Shown here: piece after piece, positions 25,724 through 34,649 of the stretch
Position numbering within the stretch: position 1 is the first letter of the stretch
Layout: each line of letters starts with the position of its first letter
NCBI GenBank assembly: GCA_029212785.1
Contig: JARGOG010000002.1
Location: 12,121-76,120 of the forward strand
DNA from: Thalassobaculaceae bacterium
Lineage (GTDB): Bacteria; Pseudomonadota; Alphaproteobacteria; Thalassobaculales; Thalassobaculaceae
Direction of reading: 5' to 3'
Length of the DNA: 64,000 bases
Position numbers and translations under genes: made by a program
The notes under the pieces: model-generated
Told to the model about the DNA's origin: nothing
Database searches by the model: none
What the model saw: the letters and a program-made list of their open reading frames with translations, nothing else

Positions 25724-27364
25724 ATGCATCTGCTCATTGAAATCGCCGGTGGGGTGGCGCTTCTGCTGTGGGGCGTGCGCATGGTGCGCACCGGCGTCAC
25801 CCGGGCCTTCGGATCGGCGATCCGCCGCGGCATCGCGTCGGCGACCCGCAACCGCCTGACGTCGTTCCTGACGGGATTCACGGTCACCGGGTTCCTGCAG
25901 AGCAGCACCGCCACGGCCCTGATCGTGGGCTCGTTCGGCGGGCGCAGGATGATCGCTCTGCCGGCCGGCCTGGCGATCATGCTCGGCGCCGATGTCGGCA
26001 GCACCGTCGTGGTCCAGGTGCTGGCCTTCGACGTGTCCTGGATCTCTCCGCTTCTGCTTTTTGTCGGTGTCGTGGCCTTCCTGTCATCCGACGATTCCCG
26101 GCGCCGGGCCCTGGCGCGGGTGCTGATCGGGCTCGGCCTGATGTTGCTGGCGATCAAGCTCGTGATGCTGGCCTCGGTACCGCTGCGGGAAGGGCCGACG
26201 CTGTCGATCCTGCTGGCGCCGATGATGAGCGAGCCGGTCCTGGCCATTCTGCTCGGCGCGGCCCTCGCCTGGATGGCGCATTCCAGCCTGACCGTGATCG
26301 TGCTCGTGATGACCCTGGTGTCGTTGCATGTGGTCGAGGTGCAGCTCGCCATGGCGCTGGTTCTCGGCGCCAATATCGGCAGCTCGATCACGCCGGTGGC
26401 GATGAATTGGCGCGCCGATCCATCCGCGCGCCGCATCCCCGTCGGCAACCTTCTGATGCGAACGGCCGGTGCGGCGGCGGTGTACTGGATCGTGCCGTGG
26501 CTTGTCCCCTATCTGGCCGACTTCTCGGCGGATCCGGCGCATCTGATCGCGAATTTCCACACCGGCTTCAATTTGGCCGTGGCGATCGTGTTCCTGCCGC
26601 TCGTCGGGCCGGTCGCGGCGTTGGTGGTACGGATGCTGCCCGACAGTGCCGTGGTGGAGGATGAAAAGACACCCCGGCATCTGGAGGAATCCGCCCTCGA
26701 CTCCCCTGGTGTTGCGCTGTCCGGAGCGGCGCGGGAAACATTGCGGATCGGGGATACGGTGGAGTCGATGCTCGAGCGCACCATGGAGGTGTTCAAGGGC
26801 GGCCGCATGGATCTGATCAAGGAGATCGAGCGGGACGACGATGTGGTCGACATCCTGCACGAGGCGGTGAAGCTCTACCTGACACGGTTGTCCCGCCAGG
26901 AACTCGATCCCAAGGAAAGCCGGCGGGTGGTCGAGATCCTCACCTTCACCACCAACCTCGAGCATATCGGCGACATCATCGACAAGAACCTGCTGGAGCT
27001 CGCAGCCAAGAAGATCAAGGACGGGACCGTCTTCTCCGACGCCGGCATGTCCGAATTGCAGGCGATGCACGGCGAGGTCGTGGCAAACTTGAAGCTCGCG
27101 CTCAGTGTGTTCATGAGCGGCGACGTCCTGCTGGCCCGGCGCCTGATGGAGCAGAAGGTGCATATCCGCGAACTGGAGCAGAAATTCGCCGAAGCCCATT
27201 ATGCTCGGATCCGCGACGGAAAGCCGGAATCGCTCGGCAGCTCGTCGCTGCATCTCGACGTTCTTCGGGACTTGAAGCGGATCAACAGTCACATCACGTC
27301 GGTGGCGTACCCGATCCTGGAATCGACAGGCCAGATCGCGGAAAGCCGGTTGCGCGACGTCTAG
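25724..27364 (+). CDS. Na+/phosphate cotransporter with C-terminal PhoU-like domain
   Basis: This 546-residue NptA/PhoU-type protein carries two inverted Na_Pi_cotrans repeats in the N-terminal 300 residues. The first repeat has GFLQSSTATALIVG and GADVGSTVVVQVLAF; the second has LAWMAHSSLTVIVL and GANIGSSITPVAMNW. From about residue 330 a helical PhoU-like domain follows (ERTMEVFKGGRMDLIKEIER, TNLEHIGDIIDKNLLEL). It probably moves phosphate across the inner membrane, uptake or efflux, with its own regulatory domain. Its place directly after the phn importer ties this block to inorganic phosphate handling. Confidence 0.92.
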   Translation: MHLLIEIAGGVALLLWGVRMVRTGVTRAFGSAIRRGIASATRNRLTSFLTGFTVTGFLQSSTATALIVGSFGGRRMIALPAGLAIMLGADVGSTVVVQVLAFDVSWISPLLLFVGVVAFLSSDDSRRRALARVLIGLGLMLLAIKLVMLASVPLREGPTLSILLAPMMSEPVLAILLGAALAWMAHSSLTVIVLVMTLVSLHVVEVQLAMALVLGANIGSSITPVAMNWRADPSARRIPVGNLLMRTAGAAAVYWIVPWLVPYLADFSADPAHLIANFHTGFNLAVAIVFLPLVGPVAALVVRMLPDSAVVEDEKTPRHLEESALDSPGVALSGAARETLRIGDTVESMLERTMEVFKGGRMDLIKEIERDDDVVDILHEAVKLYLTRLSRQELDPKESRRVVEILTFTTNLEHIGDIIDKNLLELAAKKIKDGTVFSDAGMSELQAMHGEVVANLKLALSVFMSGDVLLARRLMEQKVHIRELEQKFAEAHYARIRDGKPESLGSSSLHLDVLRDLKRINSHITSVAYPILESTGQIAESRLRDV

Positions 27365-27424
27365 GTTCGACGCGGATCTGCCGCGGGCGTCAATTCACTG
27401 CCGAGATCTGAAGACGGAGCCCTC

Positions 27425-27736
27425 ATGACCCACCCAATCGATCAGCTGTTCGAGTTGGTCCAGACCTCGAGCCGGGATACCGAAGTGGCCAACCGGACCG
27501 CGCAGCTGCTCCGCGACGGCAACCCGAAGATTGCCAAGAAGGTCGTCGAGGAGGCGGCGGAAGTCGCGCTCGATGCGGTGGTCTCCGACCGCGATGGCGT
27601 GATCCGGGAATCCGCCGATCTGCTTTATAATCTGACCGTCCTGTGGGTCTGGATGGGGATTACGCCGGCCGAGATCTGGCACGAGATGGACACCCGCGAA
27701 CGTGAGCTGGGCCTGGCCGGCAAATGGCCGAAATAG
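27425..27736 (+). CDS. HisE-like phosphoribosyl-ATP pyrophosphohydrolase (orphan)
   Basis: This 103-residue all-alpha NTP pyrophosphatase fold protein has the HisE/MazG metal-binding arrangement: KKVVEEAAEV (Glu pair) followed by ESADLLYNLTVLW (E-x-x-D). True HisE acts in histidine synthesis beside hisI/hisF. None of those genes is in the window; instead this gene lies 60 bp after a phosphate cotransporter. It may be the genome's hisE, or a nucleotide house-cleaning enzyme linked to phosphate. Activity on a pyrophosphate bond is well supported; the substrate is not. Confidence 0.85.
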   Translation: MTHPIDQLFELVQTSSRDTEVANRTAQLLRDGNPKIAKKVVEEAAEVALDAVVSDRDGVIRESADLLYNLTVLWVWMGITPAEIWHEMDTRERELGLAGKWPK

Positions 27737-27832
27737 CCGCCGATCCGCGCGGTACGGCCATGGCCGTCGACGACACGCGGGGCGAAGGGCTACGGTCCGT
27801 CTGATCGTTCCGGGAACCGCCGGATAACGAGA

Positions 27833-28429
27833 TCACCCGGTCGGTTCTTGGACGGGCCAGGCGCGCATCGCCAGCCGGGCCACGTCGCGGAGCTGTTCGC
27901 ATGTGGCGCCACCGCTCGCCTGTACGGACATGCCGTGGGTGATGGTCGTCATGAACCGCGCCAGGGCCTCCGGGTCGGTATCGGCGGGCAAGCGACCGTC
28001 GCGGCGCTCGTCCTCGAAACGCTGGCGGATCCGCTCCTCGAAAGAGGCCCTGATCTTGGTCAGTTCATCGCGCACCCGTTCGCTCTCGTCGCGGCAGGTC
28101 AGGGCGCCCTGGACCGCCATGCAGCCGATCGGATGGCTGGAATCGGTGAGGACCTCGGCGGCGTCGTGGAGCAGCTTCTCTACCATCCTGCGCGCGGTCG
28201 GTTCGGCCATGGCCTGGTTTATGTAGTCGTTCTTCAGCGCGACGTAACGGTCCAGCGCCTTCTGAAAGAGTTCTTCCTTGTTACCGAAGGTCGCATAGAG
28301 GCTCGGTCGGTTGATCCCCATCGCCTCTGTCAGGCGCGAGATCGAGGTGCCTTCGTACCCGGTGCGCCAGAACACCTCCAGCGCGTGATCCAGGGCGGTG
28401 TCCTCGCAAAACGCCCGCGGCCGACTCAT
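27833..28429 (-). CDS. TetR/AcrR-family repressor of the RND efflux operon
   Basis: This 198-residue regulator has an N-terminal helix-turn-helix (about residues 12-50: ALDHALEVFWRTGYEGTSISRL, GINRPSLYATFGNKEELF) and a helical ligand-binding domain. It is divergent from an RND efflux operon, the standard arrangement for a drug-responsive repressor. The ATG at 28429 gives the normal family start (MSRPRAFCEDT). Two identical palindromes in the shared promoter region are its probable operators. Confidence 0.93.
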   Translation of the reverse strand: MSRPRAFCEDTALDHALEVFWRTGYEGTSISRLTEAMGINRPSLYATFGNKEELFQKALDRYVALKNDYINQAMAEPTARRMVEKLLHDAAEVLTDSSHPIGCMAVQGALTCRDESERVRDELTKIRASFEERIRQRFEDERRDGRLPADTDPEALARFMTTITHGMSVQASGGATCEQLRDVARLAMRAWPVQEPTG

Positions 28430-28459
28430 GGTTTGGATTCCTCCGTCGGAATTTTTTTT

Positions 28460-28473
28460 GTACCGATCGGTAC
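28460..28473. promoter_or_regulatory. TetR operator, copy 1
   Basis: GTACCGATCGGTAC is a perfect 14-bp palindrome 31 bp from the TetR start, preceded by a run of eight Ts. Its 12-bp core TACCGATCGGTA is repeated at 28527-28538 in the same intergenic space, a strong sign of a repressor site. Confidence 0.75.
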
Positions 28474-28526
28474 GTGGGAGCTTGAACCGCCAATGTCCAC
28501 CCTCCATATGCGGCCGAACGGTTTCC

Positions 28527-28538
28527 TACCGATCGGTA
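28527..28538. promoter_or_regulatory. TetR operator, copy 2
   Basis: TACCGATCGGTA repeats the core of copy 1, 25 bp before the efflux adaptor start. Read on the minus strand it is TTTTGTACCGATCGGTA, the same 17-mer as copy 1 on the plus strand, so the two sites face in opposite directions. Confidence 0.75.
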
Positions 28539-28563
28539 CAAAACCCCCTTATGGAGCGACCCG

Positions 28564-29814
28564 ATGGCCGGCACAGAACCCACTGTACTTCGACACAGAA
28601 TCATATTGGGCGCGATTGCGGTAGCCGCAATCCTCGCCGTCGGGGTGTTTGCCCTCACACCAACGGAGTTGGGGCAGGCGGCGACCCAGCCCGATGCGGC
28701 GCCGGCCGTGCCGGCGAAGCCGTCTCCGCCGGCGGTTCCGGTCTCGGTCGCCACGGTCGTGCAGAAGGATCTGGTCGGTTGGAAGGATTTCTCCGGCCGG
28801 CTCGAGGCGGTCGAGCGCGTCGATGTCCGCTCCCGCGTGGCCGGGCAGGTACGCGCGGTGCATTTCCGCGAGGGCGGTCTGGTGAAGATGGGGGACCTGC
28901 TGGTCACCATCGACCCGGAGCCCTATGCGGCCGAGGTTGCGCGGGCGGAGGCCGATCTCACCGCCGCCCGGGCCCGGCTGTCCTTCACCAAGAAGGAGCA
29001 TGAGCGCGCCCAGCAGCTCGTGCAGTCCCGCACGCTGCCGGTCCGCGAAGGCGATACCCGAGCCAACGCCTATCGCGAAGCCCAGGCGCATTATCAGGCG
29101 GCCGAGGCGGCTCTGAGGGTGGCGCAGATCGACCTCGGCTACACCGAGATCCGCGCGCCGGTGTCGGGTCGGGTGGGCAAGATCCTGATCAATGTCGGTA
29201 ATCTTGTGCCCGCCGGGGCCGGTGCGCCGGTGCTCACCACCCTGGTCTCGGTCGATCCGATCTATGCCAGCTTCGATGCCGACGAGCATGTGGTGCTGGA
29301 GGCGATCCGCGACCTGAAGGCGACCTCCGCCGCGGGCGCCGGCGGCGCTCGCGACGTCACCCGCATTCCGGTCGAGATGGAGTCCCTCTTCACCGGCGAA
29401 GCGCCGGTCCGCGGCCATCTCCAGCTCATCGACAATACCGTCGATGCCGCCAGCGGCACGGTCCGGGTGCGCGCCCAGTTCGACAACCGGGACGGTTTGC
29501 TGATCCCGGGCCAGTTCGCCCGGCTGCGCATGGGCAAGGCGGTGACCGAACGCGCGCTTCTGATTACCGATCGGGCGGTCGGCATCGACCAGGGCAAGAA
29601 ATTCGTCCTGGTGGTCGGCGCCGACAACACCGTGTCGTATCGCGAAGTGGTGCTCGGCGCGTCGGACGGTCGCCTGCGCGTCGTCACCAGCGGCCTGAAC
29701 CCGGACGAGCGGATCGTCGTCAACGGTCTGCAGCGGGTGCGGCCCGGCGCCCATGTGGCGCCGGAAATGGTCGAGATGGTCCCCGAACTGCCGCTCGAAA
29801 CCGCATCGAACTGA
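28564..29814 (+). CDS. RND efflux periplasmic adaptor (membrane fusion protein)
   Basis: This 416-residue MexA/AcrA-type adaptor has an N-terminal membrane anchor (about residues 10-32), a Pro/Ala-rich linker, and the biotinyl-lipoyl-like half motif SRVAGQVRAVHFREGGLVKMGDLL. An alpha-hairpin coiled coil follows (AEVARAEADLTAARARLSFTKK to YREAQAHYQAAEAAL), then the second lipoyl half YTEIRAPVSGRVG and beta-barrel/membrane-proximal domains. It is not a lipoprotein. It would link the downstream RND pump to an outer-membrane channel encoded elsewhere. Confidence 0.95.
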   Translation: MAGTEPTVLRHRIILGAIAVAAILAVGVFALTPTELGQAATQPDAAPAVPAKPSPPAVPVSVATVVQKDLVGWKDFSGRLEAVERVDVRSRVAGQVRAVHFREGGLVKMGDLLVTIDPEPYAAEVARAEADLTAARARLSFTKKEHERAQQLVQSRTLPVREGDTRANAYREAQAHYQAAEAALRVAQIDLGYTEIRAPVSGRVGKILINVGNLVPAGAGAPVLTTLVSVDPIYASFDADEHVVLEAIRDLKATSAAGAGGARDVTRIPVEMESLFTGEAPVRGHLQLIDNTVDAASGTVRVRAQFDNRDGLLIPGQFARLRMGKAVTERALLITDRAVGIDQGKKFVLVVGADNTVSYREVVLGASDGRLRVVTSGLNPDERIVVNGLQRVRPGAHVAPEMVEMVPELPLETASN

Positions 29815-29872
29815 CCGGCTTTCCCGCCGGTGATCCTTCATACCCATCGCACCCGAAAACCGGATCTGTGAC

Positions 29873-32800
29873 ATGAACGTCTCGAAATTCTTCATCGACC
29901 GTCCGGTTTTCGCCGGGGTTCTGTCGGTTCTCATAGTCGTTGCCGGCCTGCTGGCCCTGCGCACGCTGCCGATCTCCGAATATCCGGAGGTCGTCCCGCC
30001 CACCGTGGTGGTTACCGCTCAGTATCCGGGCGCCAATCCGAAGGTGATCGCCGCCACCGTGGCCACGCCGATCGAGGAGGCGATCAACGGTGTGGAGGAC
30101 ATGCTCTATATGAGCAGTCAGGCCACCACCGACGGCCTGATGACCCTGACCGTCACCTTCAAGCTCGGTGCCGATCCGGACAAGGTGCAGCAACTCGTCC
30201 AGAACCGGGTGGCGCAGGCCGAACCGCGGCTGCCCGAGGAGGTGCGTCGGCTCGGCGTGACCACCGTGAAGAGCTCCCCCGACCTCACCATGGTCGTTCA
30301 CCTGCTGTCGCCGAACGATCGCTACGACATGACCTATCTGCGCAACTATGCGGTCCTCAATGTGAAGGATCGGCTGGCGCGGATCGAGGGTGTGGGGCAG
30401 GTGCGTCTGTTCGGCTCCGGCGATTACGCCATGCGGATCTGGCTCGATCCGCAGCAGGTGGCGGAGCACCGCCTATCCGCCGGCGATGTGGTCGCCGCCA
30501 TCCGCGCCCAGAACATTCAGGCCGCGGCAGGCGTGATCGGCGCCTCGCCGGGGGCGGTCGGCATCGACCTGCAATTGCCGGTCAACGCCCAGGGGCGACT
30601 GGAGACCGAGGAGCAGTTCGGCGCCATCATCGTAAAGTCCGAGACCGACGGCGCGGTGACCCGTCTGCGCGACATCGCCCGCATCGAGCTCGGGGCATCG
30701 GAGTACGCGCTGCGCTCCCTGCTCGACAACAAGTCGGCGGTGGCCATCCCGATCTTCCAGGCTCCCGGATCGAACGCCATCCAGATCTCGGACAACGTCC
30801 GCGCCACCATGGCCGAGCTGAAGCAATACATGCCGGAAGGGGTGGATTTCGAGATCGTCTACGATCCGACCCAGTTCGTGCGCGCCTCCATCGAATCCGT
30901 TGTGCACACGCTGCTGGAGGCGGTCGGGCTCGTTGTCCTCGTGGTGATCCTGTTCCTGCAGACCTGGCGGGCGTCGATCATCCCGCTACTGGCGGTGCCG
31001 GTCTCGGTGATCGGTACCTTCGCCGCCATGCACCTGCTTGGCGTGTCGATCAACGCGCTGTCGCTGTTCGGTCTGGTGCTGGCGATCGGCATCGTGGTCG
31101 ACGACGCCATCGTCGTGGTCGAGAACGTCGAACGGAACATAGAGGAAGGACTGGCGCCGAAGCAGGCGACCTATCAGGCGATGCGGGAGGTATCGGGACC
31201 GATCATCGCCATCGCCCTCGTGCTGGTGGCCGTCTTCGTGCCGCTCGCGTTCATCTCGGGTCTGACCGGTCAGTTCTACGAGCAGTTCGCGCTGACCATT
31301 GCGATCTCGACAGTGATCTCGGCGGTCAATTCCCTGACCCTGTCGCCCGCCCTGGCGGCGCTGCTGCTGAAGGGGCACGATGCGCCGAAGGATCGGCTGA
31401 CGCGGGTCATCGATTTTCTGCTCGGCTGGCTGTTCCGTGGCTTCAATGCGGTCTTCCGCCGAGGGTCCGACGCCTATGGCGGCGGGGTGGCGCGGGTGAC
31501 GCGGCACAAGTCGGCGATGCTCGCCGTGTATGCGCTCCTGCTCGGCGGGACCTATGTCGTGTTCAATCAGGTCCCCGGCGGGTTTGTGCCGATGCAGGAC
31601 AAGCAGTATCTGATCGGCTTCGCCCAACTGCCGAATGGTGCCACTCTCGACCGGACCGACGCGGTGATCCGCGAGATGAGCCGGATCACCACGGACGATC
31701 CGGATGTGGAGCACGCCGTGGCGTTCCCCGGCCTGTCGATCAGCGGTTTCACCAACAGCTCCAGCGCCGGCATCGTCTTCGCCACCCTCAAGCCGTTCGA
31801 GGATCGGGTAGGGGTGGCGCACAGCGCCGGCGCCATCGCCGGCCGCCTGAACGCCAAATACGGGGCGATCAAGGACGCCTTCGTGGTGATCTTCCCCCCG
31901 CCCCCGGTGCAGGGGCTCGGCACGACCGGCGGTTTCAAGCTGCAGATCGAGGATCGGGCCTCGCATGGGTACGAGGCGTTGGACGCCGCCGTGCAGTCCT
32001 TCCTGGCCGCGGCCCGGCAGGCGCCGGAACTGGCCAACCTGTTCACCAACTTCCAGGTCAACGTGCCGCAGCTCTACGCCGACCTGGACCGCACCAAGGC
32101 GCAGCAACTCGGCGTGTCGGTGACCGATGTGTTCGAAACGCTGCAGATCTATCTGGGCAGCCTGTATGTGAACGACTTCAACCGGTTCGGGCGAACCTAT
32201 TCGGTGCGGGTCCAGGCCGATGCCGTCTTCCGATCGCAGCCGGAGGATATCGGTGCGCTGAAGATCCGTTCCAACTCCGGCGCGATGGTGCCTCTGTCCG
32301 CTCTGCTGAGGGTCGAGCCGTCGGCGGGGCCGGAGAGGGCGTTGCGGTACAACGGGTTCATCGCCGCCGACGTGAGTGGAGCGCCGGCGCCCGGCTTCTC
32401 CTCCGGTCAGGCGCAGGCCGCGGTCGAACGGGTCGCGGCGGAAGCCCTGCCGCCGGGCTTTTCCTTCGAATGGACCGATCTGACCTACCAGCAGATCCTG
32501 GCGGGCGACTCCTCGCTTCTCGTGTTCCCGCTGGCCCTGCTGCTGGTGTTCCTGGTGCTGGCGGCGCAGTACGAAAGCCTTAGCCTGCCGCTGGCGATCA
32601 TCCTGATCGTGCCGATGAGCGTGCTGGCGGCCATGACCGGTGTGTGGTTGACCGGAGGAGACAACAACGTCTGGACCCAGATCGGCCAGAGCGTGCGGGG
32701 CGGGCTCTCGGCGAAGAATGCGATCCTGATCGTCGAGTTCGCCCGCGATCTGGAGTTCGGCGGACGCACGCCCGTCGCCGCCGCGATCGAGGCGAGCCGG

Positions 32801-33067
32801 TTGCGCCTGCGGCCGATCCTGATGACGTCGATGGCATTCATCATGGGCGTGGTGCCGCTGATTACCTCGACCGGGGCCGGGGCGGAGATGCGCTACGCCA
32901 TGGGGCTGACCGTGTTCTCCGGCATGATCGGCGTCACCGCCTTCGGCATCTTCCTCACCCCGGTCTTCTATGTGGTCGTGCGTGCGCTGGCCGGGAACAG
33001 ACCTCTGCGCCGTCCGGGAGATGAGGGGGATCGGATCGCGGGGGAAGAACGAACGCTGACACCCTGA
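29873..33067 (+). CDS. RND multidrug efflux pump, inner-membrane subunit (HAE1 type)
   Basis: This 1064-residue proton-driven exporter of the AcrB/MexB class has an N-terminal helix and large periplasmic loops after TM1 and TM7. The proton-relay Asp pair is in TM4 (GIVVDDAIVVVENVERN), and the TM10 Lys is in GLSAKNAILIVEFARD. The periplasmic pore domain includes FFPP-like IFPPPPVQGLG. It follows the adaptor gene by 58 bp under TetR control. Substrates cannot be read from sequence; hydrophobic drugs, solvents or phenolics are typical. No outer-membrane factor gene follows. Confidence 0.95.
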   Translation: MNVSKFFIDRPVFAGVLSVLIVVAGLLALRTLPISEYPEVVPPTVVVTAQYPGANPKVIAATVATPIEEAINGVEDMLYMSSQATTDGLMTLTVTFKLGADPDKVQQLVQNRVAQAEPRLPEEVRRLGVTTVKSSPDLTMVVHLLSPNDRYDMTYLRNYAVLNVKDRLARIEGVGQVRLFGSGDYAMRIWLDPQQVAEHRLSAGDVVAAIRAQNIQAAAGVIGASPGAVGIDLQLPVNAQGRLETEEQFGAIIVKSETDGAVTRLRDIARIELGASEYALRSLLDNKSAVAIPIFQAPGSNAIQISDNVRATMAELKQYMPEGVDFEIVYDPTQFVRASIESVVHTLLEAVGLVVLVVILFLQTWRASIIPLLAVPVSVIGTFAAMHLLGVSINALSLFGLVLAIGIVVDDAIVVVENVERNIEEGLAPKQATYQAMREVSGPIIAIALVLVAVFVPLAFISGLTGQFYEQFALTIAISTVISAVNSLTLSPALAALLLKGHDAPKDRLTRVIDFLLGWLFRGFNAVFRRGSDAYGGGVARVTRHKSAMLAVYALLLGGTYVVFNQVPGGFVPMQDKQYLIGFAQLPNGATLDRTDAVIREMSRITTDDPDVEHAVAFPGLSISGFTNSSSAGIVFATLKPFEDRVGVAHSAGAIAGRLNAKYGAIKDAFVVIFPPPPVQGLGTTGGFKLQIEDRASHGYEALDAAVQSFLAAARQAPELANLFTNFQVNVPQLYADLDRTKAQQLGVSVTDVFETLQIYLGSLYVNDFNRFGRTYSVRVQADAVFRSQPEDIGALKIRSNSGAMVPLSALLRVEPSAGPERALRYNGFIAADVSGAPAPGFSSGQAQAAVERVAAEALPPGFSFEWTDLTYQQILAGDSSLLVFPLALLLVFLVLAAQYESLSLPLAIILIVPMSVLAAMTGVWLTGGDNNVWTQIGQSVRGGLSAKNAILIVEFARDLEFGGRTPVAAAIEASRLRLRPILMTSMAFIMGVVPLITSTGAGAEMRYAMGLTVFSGMIGVTAFGIFLTPVFYVVVRALAGNRPLRRPGDEGDRIAGEERTLTP

Positions 33068-33131
33068 CGGATTGGGATCCGGCCGTTTCGTCGTCGGTCC
33101 GCGCGCGTGGGCTGGATCTGGATCCTGAACG

Positions 33132-33341
33132 AGGCCGCCGTCGCTGGTTCGTGTGCTGCGTCTGCCGAGGAACGGCGGCAAGGCGCGGGCGCTGAACGCA
33201 GCCTTGCGTCAGATCTCCTCGGATGTCGTGGGTTGCCTGGATGCCGATTGTCAGTCGGTGACCGCGACTGGAGCGCGCTGCTCAGGCGATCCGCGCCCGG
33301 ACATCCCGAAGACCGGACCGGTTTCCATGATGGTGGTATAG
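33132..33341 (+). pseudogene. Remnant of a family 2 glycosyltransferase
   Basis: In the 350-bp gap before the phosphopantetheinyl transferase gene one frame reads VRVLRLPRNGGKARALNAAL, then RQISSDVVGCLDADC. This is the nucleotide-sugar-binding core of GT2 enzymes (NGGKA-x-ALN ... LDAD). Similarity stops after LDADC and the frame closes at 33341, with no recognisable N-terminal or catalytic remainder. It therefore looks like a gene relic left by deletion; no start codon or function is claimed. Confidence 0.5.
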
Positions 33342-33418
33342 TCGCGCGGGTCCTCTTTGCGGCCTTCCAGGGGGCCAGGGGCCTCAGACCGGCCACCACT
33401 CCGAACGAAGCGATAAGC

Positions 33419-34120
33419 ATGGCGGATGTCGATCTCTGGGTGGTTCAACTGTCGGCGCTGCAACCGCGTTCCCGCGCGCTGACCGCGGTGCTCTCCCCGC
33501 GCGAGCGAGACCGGGCGGCGGGCCTGAAGAGCGCGGCCCGGCACACGGAATTCACGCTGACCCGCGGGTTCGTCAGGACGGTGCTGTGCGGGTATGTCGG
33601 AGCGCCCGCCGCCGAGCTTGAGCTGAGTGACGCCGGCCAGGGGAAACCGGTTCAGGTGCCGACGCCGGGAACGGTGGCGATCGCGTTCAACGTCTCCCAT
33701 TCGAAAGGAGCGGTTGCACTCGCCATCTGCAGAAGCCGGGCGGTCGGGGTGGATATCGAGCGCATCCGACCGATGCCGAATGCGCTGGCGATGGCGGCTC
33801 AGTACTTCGCTGCGGACGAGCATCGCCGGTTGGCCGAGCAGTTGGAACCGACCGATCGCGACGCGCTCTTCCTTCGTTTCTGGACGCGCAAGGAAGCCCT
33901 GATGAAAGCGCATGGCGGGGGACTGACGCTCGGAACGGGGGCGATCTGCGTGGATTTCGGTCCTGCTCCCGTCGGCGGCATTGTCCGTCTGATTGAGGGG
34001 CGGACGTTCGCGGTGACCGACTGCGATGTGGTGCCGGACTGTCATGTTTGCGTCGCTGCGGAGGGGCCGGCGGTGTCGGTGACGCTCCGCGAGGCGTCGG
34101 GGCTCCTGGACCGGCTTTAG
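33419..34120 (+). CDS. 4'-phosphopantetheinyl transferase, Sfp type
   Basis: This 233-residue enzyme moves the phosphopantetheine arm of CoA onto the serine of carrier proteins. It has the family motifs VGVDIE (residues 109-114, with the Mg-binding Asp and Glu) and FWTRKEALMKAHGGGL (W155, K158, E159), the pattern of Sfp/AcpT-like transferases. The start MADVDLW gives the usual length. It lies 1.3 kb before an aryl polyene cluster with two dedicated ACPs and is the natural candidate to activate them, although it is not in the same operon. Confidence 0.92.
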   Translation: MADVDLWVVQLSALQPRSRALTAVLSPRERDRAAGLKSAARHTEFTLTRGFVRTVLCGYVGAPAAELELSDAGQGKPVQVPTPGTVAIAFNVSHSKGAVALAICRSRAVGVDIERIRPMPNALAMAAQYFAADEHRRLAEQLEPTDRDALFLRFWTRKEALMKAHGGGLTLGTGAICVDFGPAPVGGIVRLIEGRTFAVTDCDVVPDCHVCVAAEGPAVSVTLREASGLLDRL

Positions 34121-34230
34121 GCGCTCTGGTCAGATGCCGGGCGCGGAGATATACAATTTACGATACGTTCTGGATGGTCGCCCGCCCGCGGATTGCGGTG
34201 CTGGCGGTGGCGAGTCTTTGAGAAGGAAAG

Positions 34231-34620
34231 ATGATGCGATTGGGTTGGATTCGTTTGCTCGCGCTCGGCTGTCTGGTTGGACTGGTGGCCGGATGCCGTG
34301 TCGTCCCCGTGCAGAACGTCACCGACGCGCCGTTCACCCGGGAAGCGCCGTCGCTCGAAGTCGCGGCCAGGGCGATCACCGTCGCGGGCGCCAATCTCGG
34401 CTGGCAGGTCACGGAAGAAGAGCCCGGGCACCTGATCGGCCGCCTGCCCCTGCGCACCCATCTGGCGATCGTCGACATCTACCACGACCGCGAGACCTAC
34501 AGCATCCAGTACAAGGACAGCGCGAACCTGCGCTATGACGGCCAGAACATTCATGCGAATTACGCGCGTTGGATCGCCAATCTGCAGAAGGGAATCGGCG
34601 TTCAGACCGCGCTGTACTGA
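34231..34620 (+). CDS. Small putative lipoprotein, unknown function
   Basis: This 129-residue protein begins with a signal sequence and lipobox LVAGC (Cys near residue 22), so it is probably lipidated and membrane-anchored. The mature part contains ARAITVAGANLGWQVTEEEPG and repeated Tyr-rich beta-type segments (IYHDRETYSIQYKDS). A purine-rich AGAAGGAAAG precedes the ATG pair. I do not recognise a named family. Position between the carrier-protein activator and the PagL-like gene suggests an envelope role, nothing firmer. Confidence 0.82.
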   Translation: MMRLGWIRLLALGCLVGLVAGCRVVPVQNVTDAPFTREAPSLEVAARAITVAGANLGWQVTEEEPGHLIGRLPLRTHLAIVDIYHDRETYSIQYKDSANLRYDGQNIHANYARWIANLQKGIGVQTALY

Positions 34621-34649
34621 CCGCCGGCCGCGGCGCGTCGGCCGGGCGG

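Noticed and set aside
27763-27776. ACGGCCATGGCCGT palindrome between the convergent HisE-like and TetR genes.
   Set aside because: It has no loop or T-run to act as a terminator and lies away from any promoter; such GC palindromes arise by chance in this composition.
33107-33418. N-terminal extension of the phosphopantetheinyl transferase reading frame upstream to 33107.
   Set aside because: The extension has no family similarity, runs over the glycosyltransferase relic in another frame, and the ATG at 33419 gives the normal length.
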